From assembly GCA_022813625.1 (NCBI GenBank), contig JAKLMB010000017.1, positions 62,001 through 126,000 on the forward strand: a DNA stretch of 64,000 nt, given 5' to 3'. The DNA comes from Aaosphaeria pasadenensis. Taxonomy: Eukaryota; Ascomycota; Dothideomycetes; Pleosporales. A model generated the notes under the pieces. The model was not told the origin of the DNA. It saw only the letters and a list, made by a program, of their open reading frames with translations, and ran no database searches. Below are positions 22,711 to 33,742 of the stretch, one piece after another. A program made the position numbers and the translations under genes. How positions within the stretch are numbered: position 1 is the stretch's first letter; the number at the start of each line of letters is the position of its first letter.

Positions 22711-23526
22711 TCACGTAGTCTGAGTATTCGCCCTGAGGCCGTAGACAAGGATGGTTGCAGGATAGCAGGGGTCAATCAGCATAGAACCAATACATGAGAT
22801 GTTGGATAGACGTGGGATTGGGGATGAGATGTCACCCAGGACGGGGCTAACCACATGCGGTATAGCGTATTGACCATATCCACCGCTCTTTACGCTGCAA
22901 TTGACATCGACGTCTCTCTCAACCTCTACCCTTTCCTTCGGTGTGAGCATCGTCACGCCGACCTCTGCTCCACTATAATCAAAAGGACGGCCTCTCGAGA
23001 CGGCCGTTGACACTGATTTCCCTCTATGGTCTCGTACTCCTCCACCACCCGCCGCCCGACCGTCCTCGCTTCGCCATCGTCGTCGGTTAACCCCGTTGGA
23101 GGCGGTTGATGTGTATCCCCAGATTTTGAGTAATTGCCATCGAAAAAAGAAACGCATATCCTCAGCCCTGCGGTGGCAAAGAAGCACTGCAAGTGAGCAG
23201 CCTTGAAACTGTCTCATCGCACTCTGCGACTTGCTCGTGTAATTACCTCTCCGCAGGTTCGTCCTATCCGCATCCCTCATCCCAGGCAACGTGCTCGAGA
23301 ACCGAGTGTTCCGTATTAGTGCCTGGTCGGCTGCTGTTCTCAGAGTCGTACGCGTATGAATTGTTCGACGCCGAGGCGCGTCCACGGAACAGGGCTCAGC
23401 AGTCTTTCCGTAATCGTTGAATCGACAACGGGTACCGGTTGACTTTGCCCTATTTTTGGCGGGTACTGTACCACGGAATACGGCCGTCCATGAACCAAAC
23501 CACGTCCTTCTGTCATACGTTGACAT
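22711..23526 (-). CDS. Unexplained 271-codon ORF, possible orphan gene
   Basis: One open frame starts at ATG (MSTYDRRTWFGSWTAVFRG) and runs 271 codons. It has no recognised domain, signal peptide or membrane segment. The composition is rich in Arg, Ser, Thr and Gly and looks like translated non-coding DNA in places. However, a uniform-codon estimate, (61/64) to the power 271, is about 2 in a million per start. A frame this long is therefore unexpected outside real genes or biased sequence. No codon-usage or homology test was possible. It may be a lineage-specific gene or a chance frame. Confidence 0.25.
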   Translation of the reverse strand: MSTYDRRTWFGSWTAVFRGTVPAKNRAKSTGTRCRFNDYGKTAEPCSVDAPRRRTIHTRTTLRTAADQALIRNTRFSSTLPGMRDADRTNLRRGNYTSKSQSAMRQFQGCSLAVLLCHRRAEDMRFFFRWQLLKIWGYTSTASNGVNRRRWRSEDGRAAGGGGVRDHRGKSVSTAVSRGRPFDYSGAEVGVTMLTPKERVEVERDVDVNCSVKSGGYGQYAIPHVVSPVLGDISSPIPRLSNISCIGSMLIDPCYPATILVYGLRANTQTT

Positions 23527-26500
23527 GATACTCGAATTAGTTCTTGCCGTTTACGCCCAGTGTATGCTATTGCATTGCGGCGTCCAGTCGACCTCTGTAT
23601 GTGCTCTACACGCCATATGATGCTCCCTCTAGTCGTATATCCATATGAGGCGTCCTGCCGCGTTCGCACCTTTTTTCTAGTTCTGGTCAGCGTCATCGCA
23701 GTAGTCTTGATTACTGAAATTGTGCGATCCAATTGATCGTTTTGCTGGCTGGTAACTAACTTAGAGATGTTCCTCTTCAGGCCTTAGCCTCATACACTGT
23801 CCACTACACGGTCAGTTCCCGCATTCATATCTCACCCAAAGTTCTTCATCCACACCTTCACGTCCTCGTACTTTGTAACGTTTATCCACTCAATCTCTGT
23901 TCAATACGTTTGTCAAGGCTGGAATCCTCCCTATTCCGCTTTGGAAATATTGTAGGCCCTGCTTTGGCAACGCTGCGGCCCAGAATGCTGATTTGCAGGT
24001 CCGCTTGCCACGCAGCATGCCTTCATCAAACTTCGCGCCAATCAGAGAGAATCAGCATTACTTCTGACCACTGAAGCAAGCCACGGATCATATCATCTAG
24101 ACCTCAAACTCAGAAATAATATTAGGAGTCCGTTGAAGTCCTGCATGCATCGCATAACGCGATAAGAATCCCAACGGCCCGTTTCAAGTTGGTCTTCACC
24201 CCATCGGGTAAAATCCGCTCAGGAGATTTGATATACATGAGTTGGAGGTTCAAGTGAGACGATCCCTCAATGATTGCTGTGCTTTCGAATCTGGGATAGG
24301 CTTCATCCGAGCTTTCGAACTCTTGAATCGTATCCTCAAACGTGGAAGACCCGAACGTTTCTGTGTCTTTATCCGCTCCAGCCGGACTTTCTGACTACAC
24401 GATGAATGTGCAATTATGCGCCACAAGGCCTTCAACACGCAATCCCTCTGCGCGGTGCCACATCTCACGATATTGTATGGATGCGGTAGGCTCTTTGGCT
24501 TGGCCTGATGTTGGCTTCTTTGATCGAGCGCATCCTAATAAACGAATGACAGACGTGACGACTTGCCGAATAGATTTCCTAAAAGATACAAATGACTTGG
24601 CCTCAGGTCGTTGGCTCTAGAATGTTCCCACGCCGCGCTGCCCCAGATGCTTGGCTCCGATCCTCCCAAAAATCTGGTCGAGACCATGCAGCTGGATGCA
24701 TGATATGCAAGAACCATGATCTCCAAGGCAGAAACCTAAAATTCTTGCTTCTGTTCGAAATTCTGTTCGTTCTGGCCAATAGCAATCGCTCGCTGCGGCT
24801 GGTCGCAAATTACGTGAGCGTCTATATTGGCCACCCTTCTGAATGATTCTCAGCTTAATATGGACCCCACTACCGAGCAACTTCCGCCGCACGGTCTAAG
24901 CCCTTGATCCCATCATAATGGAGTCAGGTCGCGGGCGCTTGTGTCATTCGGGGATAGCATCCGAGTCGATAATGGGAATATGGGCCATGTACCCGTGCCC
25001 GACAGGGCGCAGTGGGTGTCTCGTGGGCTCTGACGACAGTGTATTCCGACGGTCGCCCGGTTCCCCGTCCTAGCGGACGATGACAGGGCGATATGCACTG
25101 CTCTATCTCGTCAAGTCCGGTCAATGTTTGATGCAGAGAAAACGATCGAGTTCGCGTGTCATTGGCGGGTTCTAGATGTTGACCATGTCCTGCTGGAAAC
25201 CACCTGACTTCGGCTACTTCCTTATTGTTGTCGAGATCGTTGCATCAATAACCTTCTTTGCACTTGGACCTCGTATAAACATGCATCCAGGGTTTTATCT
25301 TTGACGCGTTTCACTGCGGCTTTTGGTTCATCTTGGTATTCAGCTCGCTCGCACTAGAACGTTGCACAGATCGCCCATCACTGCCTCATATGAGCACATG
25401 AAGTGATCTGTTTGGTATGATTGACACTGGCCATGAAACCGTGGACGTCTTCGATTAATTTCTAGACGTTCTGCGGAGTTGCCGATGGCCTTGCAACGTT
25501 GCTGCAGCCTTCACTCCGTTCCGCTATGCGGGCATGTTAGCCTCCTGGATGACCACCTGTGTCCATGTCGCTCCTTGCCCCTTCCAATAACTTGAACTTG
25601 TCCATGTAATATCTCTTGAAGTTGACCAACTGCTTCTTGGAATCTTTCCCCATCTTTGCTCATCCACGTAGTCTGCTATCCGGACATCCTCAAAGTCCAA
25701 CCAGCTGTTCGTTCACCGTGGTGTTCCCTCTTCACAATGTTTCCCAACTGCATGTCATTCTCGAGTCCTCATTTCTCCTTCCTTTTGCCGTGTTCACGTG
25801 AACAGAATACTGAGCCTCCAGGTGGTAACGTTTAGACATGACCATAGTCGGTGGATTCCTGTATGCTCTCTGACACTGCTGATCTGTACCAACCCCAACC
25901 GCAGAATCAAGCCTCAAAGCACTCGGCTATGAGACGATAGCAACCATACAAGCGAAGCGAATTCGTTTAACCGTGAGCATACTCCTCTACTCCTGATGGT
26001 AGTGGTCCTGACAATGGGCGTGGCTCTAGACAGTCGAACCAGAACGAGTGTACCAATCGCGATTATCCGAATGTTGCAAGAATACAGTAGCAGTTCCGCG
26101 GATGTATACATATCATCGATGAACGTTGCCTTGTGGTTCCTCGACCTGTCGATGGCCTTCGCTATACTCTCCGTTATTGGGTGGCCTTCCATTCCCTCCT
26201 TTGACCATCGGCGTATGATATCGCTCTCCAACCTTCTCCCGGCTCTTGTCTCCCGACATTTATTTTCCTTCTCCCTCTCGAAATCGCCAGTCCCAAGTCG
26301 GTGCGTCCGTTGGTGCCGACCGTCAGGCCGTTGATGTCCTCGAAATGCCGTGAGAATGTCAGCAGATGTATATTTCGCCAGCCAAGGCAACTATTCAGCT
26401 CGGATTCAAGTCAGCTGCAACTGAGTAGCAAGTATAAACTAAGACATCGTCCTAGTCAAGCAATAAGAAAAGAATAACAGATAAAAGATGATAGAATTGT

Positions 26501-29028
26501 TCGGTGATCTGAATAAGGGAAAGATGACAGGAAAGATGGTAGGAAAATGGTCGTTCTCCTCAGTCCATGCCGTATTACATGGACCATAATTGAAATCATG
26601 ATGGGCACTCCACCATGCTCTGGCCTCTCAAGAAGAAAAGATAGCAAGGGAATAGACGGCACAAGTGTCAATCAAAAAAGCGAAGACACTCCGAAAGGTT
26701 ATAACGACTTGAAAGAGAAGGTATCGCTCGAAGGAGTCTGACCAAACAGCTAGGCCTCTGAAACGGTCAGCGAGGCAGGAAGCAGATCACATAATATGGA
26801 TCCCTCATCGGGCTGCCAAAGCTGGCTGGATCCACTCACACCCACCCGCTTCGCCGAAATAAAACACTGCCTTTCCAGTAAATACGACGATGACGACGGT
26901 ACGCCATATACTCCAGATTGAGAACTTTCTATGCACATTGCCTCTATTTCGGACAATGCTACCGATCGCGGATCGACGGCAGATTCGTCCGGTCACCCGG
27001 AGACCAGGGCGCACGATGTGTATGCACGAAATTAATCGCCTGTTTACAGGTACCATGCGAACGGCAGATTATGTTCTTCAAGCCGGATATGTGGGACATG
27101 TCTACCAAATCAAACCATCATGTCTGATGGTACATCGGTAAACATGTTATCGCAGGCCTTCTACTTCATTCCATCTACAGCTCGATTATGACTCTTCAAC
27201 CCACAAAGAGTCATGCGCATACTGAGACAACCATCACTAATCGTATACTCAATGAGGCTCTTTATATGAGAATAGTTACCTATTTCATCGAACATTCGCG
27301 CGCACGGTCAAGACCGCGGGCGATCCTAGGGGCGTCTCACCTCATCCCAAAAGAGGGAAAAAGAAAACACCTCAAAGGTTTTCACACTCTCCCGCAATGT
27401 CATGGATAAGATGAGTCGCCCTGAATCTCGCACAATGGAAATTTGATGACCATCACAATGGTCGATGTCTTGCGCTGGCGTCATCTATTGTCGCTCGTTC
27501 TACGTCAAGATTGGGTCCTGGGAGATTGGTAATGGCTTGGAAAGACTGTACGCGATGAGTGTAATGATGTTGAGCATCGGAACTACAGGAAAACTTGGTT
27601 CATATGACGCTGATGTTCTTCACTCCCCTTTCTCTGCCTAAAGCTCGCGCCCACATCCGTCCATTCCCAACCCTTCAGCCCGCTTTCTCTCGAGTCTCCA
27701 ATAGATTCTAGCTCCGAATAATCGAATGCCACGTTTACTATCATGCCTTCTTCGAATCTATTCTTACAATCCCTCACATGCCTCAAGCAGCAAGTGGACA
27801 AAGCATTCCCAACCTCCCTCAACCTCCACGAGCGTCTCCAAAACGGACCACCCTCTCTCCACCCTTCTGCAGCAGTTTGATCTTACGTATCCGCCTCATA
27901 ACCTCATCTCCCTACTTCACTCCCATCCGTGCGCTTTAGTCCTCACAGATCGAGGAAAGAGCGTAAGCAGCCCTCCTCTCCTAAATTCCATGTGTGGTTA
28001 GTAGTTCCACTGCCTCCCGCGTCTAGTCTCCTCCAGCCACGAGGGAGTAGTAGTTAGCATCAGCAAAACGCAAACAAGTAGAAAGACCACGAAGGGTATG
28101 ATGTCGAGACCTGATCTGCGCCACATTCACCTACCTTACTCTCGGTCATACTTGAGATAATCCTGTCCAGAGACACCTCCATCGCAAGGGCCGTTCATCA
28201 CCATTGCGATCATGAATCAGCTTATAAGCTCTGAGAGAATTACCTAAGTAGCCCATATACTCTTCTTAAAGGTTCCAGAGGTCTCCCGAAATCTGTCGGA
28301 CCCCCTAATCTATCTTTCTTTCCTCAACTCCCCCTGGCGCTTTCCATCGCACACGTGACCTCTGAATAGCCTCGCCATATCCTGCTATTCTACGGCGAAG
28401 GACTTAGATACGACTGCATGAAGTGCGCTGGTACTTGGACACAGTCTTGACTAGGACAGATCCTCCAGTGTCTCCCTTCCAAGTTGGCTTTGCCGTCCCT
28501 TCTCTTCGCGAGGGAAGATGAGGACACCACATCCATGTACCCACCTCGCGGACGATAGGCAGCACAGCGACGGTGTCTCGCGCCTATACACCTGTCCGCT
28601 ACAGCGTCACTCACAGGACAGGACTGCGGCTTCTACAAGTTGATACTTCGGTGAATCCTCTTTGAGGTGCCTTTCCAGCGAGCGTGGCATTGCACCAACA
28701 CCGTAGAACCAGACCATCGAGACCACCTCGGAACTCAAGCATACGAAGTTGGACGCCACGGAGACTCGGAAGGGTGTCGTGTGTACGAAATTAGCATCCC
28801 GTTACTGCTTCGATCTTGCGAAGTTCCACGGAGAGACTTGGAGGCGTGGTGATGGTGGTGGTGGGGAGGTAGAAATTATATTGATAGAGATACTACGAAA
28901 TTACCGAAGGAATAGATAAACGACGTGTAAGGAGGAATGCTTGTTATGTCCCTTATAAACGTAGGATGCTCAAATTTGGTTCAGATGATGAAAGGTAAAG
29001 TATCAGCATCAACACCACACGTGTATGG

Positions 29029-29032
<4 letters not shown>

Positions 29033-29073
<41 letters not shown>
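29033..29073. repeat. (GT)20 microsatellite
   Basis: An uninterrupted GT dinucleotide tract of about 41 bp, preceded by GTGTATGGGTGC. It is intergenic and a probable length-polymorphic marker. Confidence 0.95.
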
Positions 29074-29075
<2 letters not shown>

Positions 29076-29781
29076 GAAGGAAACGATGAGTAGAGTTGGG
29101 ACGGCGAGGAACGGCGACTTGGGGGGACGTTGACTGGGGGGTGGAGCGAGCGTGGCGATGTAGAGCCATCGATTGCGAATATAATATCGACCGTGGTTAG
29201 CGATAAGAGGGCAAAGATAGAGGTATGCTGTCACATATACAGAGTCATGTTTTGATCGTCTCAAGACGAAATGCTGTCTGTCCGGTCTTAGCCCATGCTT
29301 CGATGAAGTCATCAAATACCCTAGAGCCATCGTTACGATACTCCAACCACAAACCCTTTGAATGAGGTAGTCACATCACAGATCACAGCAGACAAAAAGA
29401 TACAAAGTATTCCTTTACAGCCAAGCTAACGGGCCGTCACTTTACCGGATTTCAATTCGCTATGTAGAGCTATATAATGTGTTTGTGTGTGTGGGTGGGC
29501 GAGCGATCATGCAGCGCAATAATGGCCTCGCATCTTTCCTTCCTAGAAATACGCACTTAGGGAGTTGCGTGCTTCATTTGGGATCCAGCAGTAATGGATG
29601 TTGGGGGGGTTGTACAACGTGTCATCGTAATGAGCGAATTGGTCTTTCGAAGAGCAGAATAGAGAAAAGTCGTTAAGTATACAAAAAAATCATCATCCTT
29701 GAGAAAGGGGACAAAAAGTAAAATATGGACAAAAGAATGGGAATCGAAGAAAAAATTGGTGGAAGAAGAACATTGGGGAGC

Positions 29782-30594
29782 TTAAGATCGGATGAGGACG
29801 CCCTGGCGGCGGGTGGTCTTCTCCTGGTAGGCGAGGTACTCGTCCTCGGAGGAGCAGTCGGACTCGTCGGAGTAGCCGCATCGCGAGCCGCCGCAGTCGA
29901 GGCGGACGCGGTCTCCACCGCGGGTGATGCCGTAGCGTTCGCAGGTGCAGCAGGAGGAGTTAGAGGAGACGCTGGAGCGGCCGGAGCGGGAGGAGTTGGT
30001 AGAACGGGAGGTGAGGGAGGGGACATCGGAGTCGTCGTCCGAGGAGTCGATGTACGAGTCAGAGTCGGAGTACGAGTCGGACGAGCGGTTGTCGCTGAGG
30101 GTGAGGCGCGAGGTCAGGGCCTCGAGGGTCGCCTTGTCGTACTGGGTGTTGATGACCTGGCGGGTCTCGTGGGGGCGTTGAGGACGGGGAGCAGCGATGC
30201 GGGAGGGCGAGAGGGAACGGCCCTTGGGGATGGATGCGCTGCTCACGCGGCGGGATTGGCGCTCAGCGCGGGACGAGGTCTTCTCGGAGGAGGACGACTT
30301 CTTGGATGGGATGTCGAGGATGTTGAGCTTGCGGCCGGTGGTGGGCTCGGTGGTGTGGTCACGGGCTGGGTCGTGGGAGACGTGGTAGCCGTCAATGATG
30401 TAGTAGTACCAGTAGCGCTGACCGTGCTGGAGAGTCGAGCCGTTGAACTTGAAGCATCCGACCCAGCCGCCGCTCTTCTTGGGGTCCTTGGAGAGCGGGA
30501 GCTGGCCCTGGTATCCGTCCCAGGAGCCAAGAAGGTGGACGGTCTTGCAGTTGGAGGAAGTGCGGAGAGTGAAGTTAAGCTGGATGGCGGCCAT
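29782..30594 (-). CDS. Glycogen-binding (CBM48/AMPK-type) domain protein
   Basis: A single-exon, 270-residue protein. Residues 1-95 form a carbohydrate-binding module like the AMPK beta-subunit/CBM48 type: KTVHLLGSWDGYQGQLPLSK, then GWVGCFKF, QRYWYYYIIDGYHVSHDP and TTEPTTGRKLNILD. There is no catalytic or kinase-binding domain. The rest is Ser/Arg/Asp-rich and probably disordered, then a short conserved Cys-rich end (SSCCTCERYG, CGGSRCGYS) closes the protein. Fungal proteins of this form are common, but their role is not established. Binding to glycogen or another glucan and a scaffolding role are inferences. A 311-codon frame on the opposite strand (29725-30660) is a compositional shadow. 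A pyrimidine/purine-rich stretch upstream may be a long 5' UTR. Confidence 0.82.
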   Translation of the reverse strand: MAAIQLNFTLRTSSNCKTVHLLGSWDGYQGQLPLSKDPKKSGGWVGCFKFNGSTLQHGQRYWYYYIIDGYHVSHDPARDHTTEPTTGRKLNILDIPSKKSSSSEKTSSRAERQSRRVSSASIPKGRSLSPSRIAAPRPQRPHETRQVINTQYDKATLEALTSRLTLSDNRSSDSYSDSDSYIDSSDDDSDVPSLTSRSTNSSRSGRSSVSSNSSCCTCERYGITRGGDRVRLDCGGSRCGYSDESDCSSEDEYLAYQEKTTRRQGVLIRS

Positions 30595-31654
30595 TATGAA
30601 TGTTGTTCTGATCTTTCGATTCGAAGAATTGATTCTTTGTCTGGAGATTACTGTTTCTGAAGGTTGGAAATTCCTTTTCCTATTCGTCCGGGGCCAAGTG
30701 AATGGATAGACGTTGAAAGATTACTGAATGAAGCGTAAGGATTGCTGAAGGTATCGAAGAAGCGAGTTTGCGCGTAGAGACTGAATTGGTCGTGAAGTTT
30801 GTATTGAGCAAGAAGAGCCGGAAATTATTACGATTGTAGTTGTGTGGAGGGCAGTGTAGTATTGTCGACCGGCGACGATATCGAAGAATTGAATTAAGTC
30901 GGAGTGGTAAATAAGTCACAGTATAGTGATAGGTTGTATTAAGTGGCACCAGGCCTGAAAGTAAGAAGAGTAAGGGGGAGAGGAAGAAAAAAAAAGAGTA
31001 ATAGAACACACAACACACAGCTCTTGAAGATTCACACGCTTGCTGAAGAAAAGAAGACGAGAGAGAGGGGCGAGGTTGAGTCTTTATCTATCCCGACCAT
31101 CACAGGACGCAGGCCATGGGCTACCGGGGTGTGGTTGGGTTCACAGGCCTGGGCCAGCCATCAGTTGGTGGAAGGGAAGACAGTGGACAGTGGACGATGG
31201 GCGATGGCTTACCGACCGGCATATTCGCCCAGCTCGCGCTACCCAGCTTCGGGACAGGTCTCGCTGGTCCCGGGTGCGATTGATTGCTTGTGCAGCAACC
31301 TACGCCATTTGGATTGCACGCTTTGCAAGGGAGGGGAAAGGTAGCCTCAGGTAGGGATGGGAGGAGAGGTTGAGGGTGGAGTTGGTGTGGAGTGGGGAAA
31401 GACAATTACGAGGTGGGTGGCAGTCTATCGAAAGACGTGCGAGCGCTTGATGGCGATACGCGAGTGGTGGAGAGGTTCGAATCTGTGTAACGGCCCGCAG
31501 ATAATAGTCTACAATAGTCCACATTAGTCCACAATGGCAGACAAAGTAAGAGAGGAGCGACCGGGATGGATCAACGGAAGAGACAAGGGTGGTCGTGTGG
31601 TTGGACTTTGAAGTTCATGGAGTCGAGGTTGTGCATGTGGGCGGCAGTACGAGT

Positions 31655-31764
31655 ACACAGTTCGCAGTACACACAGTACACGGTAGATGCTCCGTATGTA
31701 GTCCCTCAATCTCATAATTGGTACTGTACGGAGTACTGTGTTCCATACTGTGCACTGTGTGTCC
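31655..31764. repeat. Imperfect inverted repeat, possible long hairpin
   Basis: The left arm (about 31655-31704: ACACAGTTCGCAGTACACAC, then TCCGTATGTAGTCC) pairs with mismatches to the right arm (about 31720-31764: GGTACTGTACGGAGTACTGT, then GTGCACTGTGTGTCC), around a 15-nt centre. The alignment was made by eye with small gaps. Confidence 0.55.
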
Positions 31765-33317
31765 TGTAAGTACGTATGTGCTGAGGCAGAGTTGAGTGTT
31801 GATTGTACTCCGTAGAGTGAATGTGAGTGTGAATGTGAAAGTGAATGGCTTCCTTGATTCGTCCCCCGTCGTAAGCGGATGCTGGTGATCATTCGGCACA
31901 GACACTCGCGTGAAAACACTCAGCCAATCAACCTCTTCCATCAAGTATCCTCATCTGTGATGGTCGTCCTGCCCAGCCCAGCTGCATCTTCCTCCTCTCT
32001 TCCCTCCCCTGTCCACAATCCACATCCTCCCAAGAGTCCATGCTTTTTTTACTATTGTCGTCGGCAACCTCGCTATCACGCTGCAGCTCTCTGCAGAAAC
32101 GGAACATGCAAACTAACCTGCAAACAGGTCGAAATCGTCCTCAATCGACTGATCAAGTGCATTTACCGTGTTAACATTCTCCACTTGAGTATTAATTTGC
32201 GTCCTTTTTTTAACATACTTTCTCTCTCTGTCGAGCATCCCTTGACTCCTCCCAAATCCACAATATGTTCCAATAAATGAACTTCTGCAGGCTGGTCATC
32301 TGGTCACAAATTGACCGGATCAGGATGGCCGGCGGCTATTTGTAGACCTTTTTGCGTGGCTTTTTTTCTTCTTCCCTACCTTGTCGCTGCTTCATGCATG
32401 TAACCATACACAGACGGTCCACACATACCGGACTGTTCTGTCCTGCGCTGCGCTGCGCTGCACTCGCATGCACAGGACAGAATTGTACAGCGTCCACCTG
32501 CCGTCCTTCGAGTGCCTGCTAGCTTCGAGAAGCAAAGGAAAACGAGAGCTATCGGCATGAACGACTTAGACGAATGCTGACGAACACCACCACCTTCGTG
32601 ATCACGCTTCAGGCTGCAGCAACACCTTCAAGCCAGCCCGCGTGCTATAGCGATGGCGATAGCGATAGACACATGCAACGGCGCCAGCCGCCGGGACAAA
32701 TGAAGCCAAATCCTCCAGGACGAATGAGATGGGGCACGGTAGGCTGCTTGAGCCCTTCAAGTCGAAGAAAATATCAATCTTGTTGATGGTGATTACTATA
32801 GGACCATAGGTAGCTTCATATCCCATGTTCAGCCACATTGTTGGGCGACGACATCGTCTCTGGGCACGCTCCGGTCAGGGTGTATCCCTCCGAAGCAACA
32901 GCAGCAGAAAGGCTCCATCGTCCCTTTGCAAAAGTGGCTTCATTCTGCTTGCTTGCTCGCTGACCGGTCTGGCTGGCCGTGAGAGTGCATCAATCGCTAT
33001 ATTGCAGGGTGGGACGCAATAACTTGTGACGGGCCGTCCGGAGCCTATGAGAACGCAGAGTCTACGGCGTCAGACGATTCTTCAAGACCACCCAGCAACT
33101 AACTTCCATTGTGACAGCCTTCGTGCGCATTTATTCGCAACGCGCACTCGCGCCTGTAGCATGGACAACCTTGGAGCGCACGAGGAGAGCTTTGATAGCA
33201 GCGACGATGAAGCACAATCGGTATCTCGTAGCATTTTCTCTGACTTGTGTTGAGCCTGCTGTTCCTTGTAACCCCAGGGCTGATTCGCTGCCAAATGGTC
33301 AGATCATCTCAGCGCCG

Positions 33318-33344
33318 CCCGCCCCCCTCTCCCCCCAAAACCCC
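33318..33344 (-). other. G-quadruplex-compatible tract
   Basis: The plus strand reads CCC-G-CCCCCC-TCT-CCCCCC-AAAA-CCCC, so the minus strand has four G-runs of three or more with loops of 4, 3 and 1. This meets the simple G3+N1-7 rule. It lies about 400 bp downstream of the TinC stop codon. Confidence 0.6.
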
Positions 33345-33742
33345 GGCCCAATGGCGGACAGAAAACAATCGTTTACGTTGATCACTCTTGCCTACGCGCC
33401 AACTCACCCTGGACGGTGGACGGTGGACACTGTTCATGCATGGCAATACCACTAGTTGGTGAGGGTCTGTCGAATCAAGGAGCTTCGTCGTTTAGCATGC
33501 CATGCTCACTCCCCCAACCACCCCAAGCGGGGCCTGTCAGAATCGCCTGACTTCATTCGATATTGAGTATTGAGTACGCTCGTACTCCGCGCATTAGTTG
33601 ATAGGAGCAAATGGGTCCTATTGCGTAAACACAAACGAGCAGCAACCACCACACAGTAAAATAGATAGAGGAATTTAATGAACGCGATTCATGCATTAGT
33701 CTGTTCCTGTTCGACGCTCCCTCTCAGCTGGACCGAGCTAAA

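Larger units (their letters stand above)
21827..29781. other. Gene-poor region, right part
   Basis: Almost 8 kb without a recognisable gene apart from an unexplained long ORF at 22711-23526. Other frames are 158 codons or shorter and look random. A (GT)20 microsatellite lies at 29033-29073. I saw no terminal repeats, transposase motifs or AT-rich RIP-like islands by eye. This could be regulatory DNA, UTRs, non-coding RNA genes or decayed sequence. Confidence 0.5.
30595..33742. other. Intergenic, 3.1 kb
   Basis: Upstream of the CBM48-type gene and downstream of TinC. No gene was recognised. It contains an imperfect inverted repeat at 31655-31764 built around GTACTCCG/CGGAGTAC words, and a C-rich tract at 33318-33344 that fits a G-quadruplex on the minus strand. 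A GGTTCGAATC-like word at about 31473 does not sit in a tRNA fold. Confidence 0.5.

Noticed and set aside
25914..26390. 158-codon minus-strand frame
   Set aside because: Antisense to another frame of similar size, no domain; most likely random.
28953..29330. 125-codon minus-strand frame with poly-Thr-His
   Set aside because: The repeat peptide is only the translation of the GT microsatellite; no other coding evidence.
29725..30660. 311-codon frame antisense to the CBM48-type gene
   Set aside because: Gly/Val-rich product typical of the opposite strand of a GC-rich Ser/Arg/Asp coding region; no domain.
31430..31500. GGTTCGAATC word resembling a tRNA B box near 31473
   Set aside because: The flanking bases do not form a T-arm or an acceptor stem, and no matching A box lies at the right distance.
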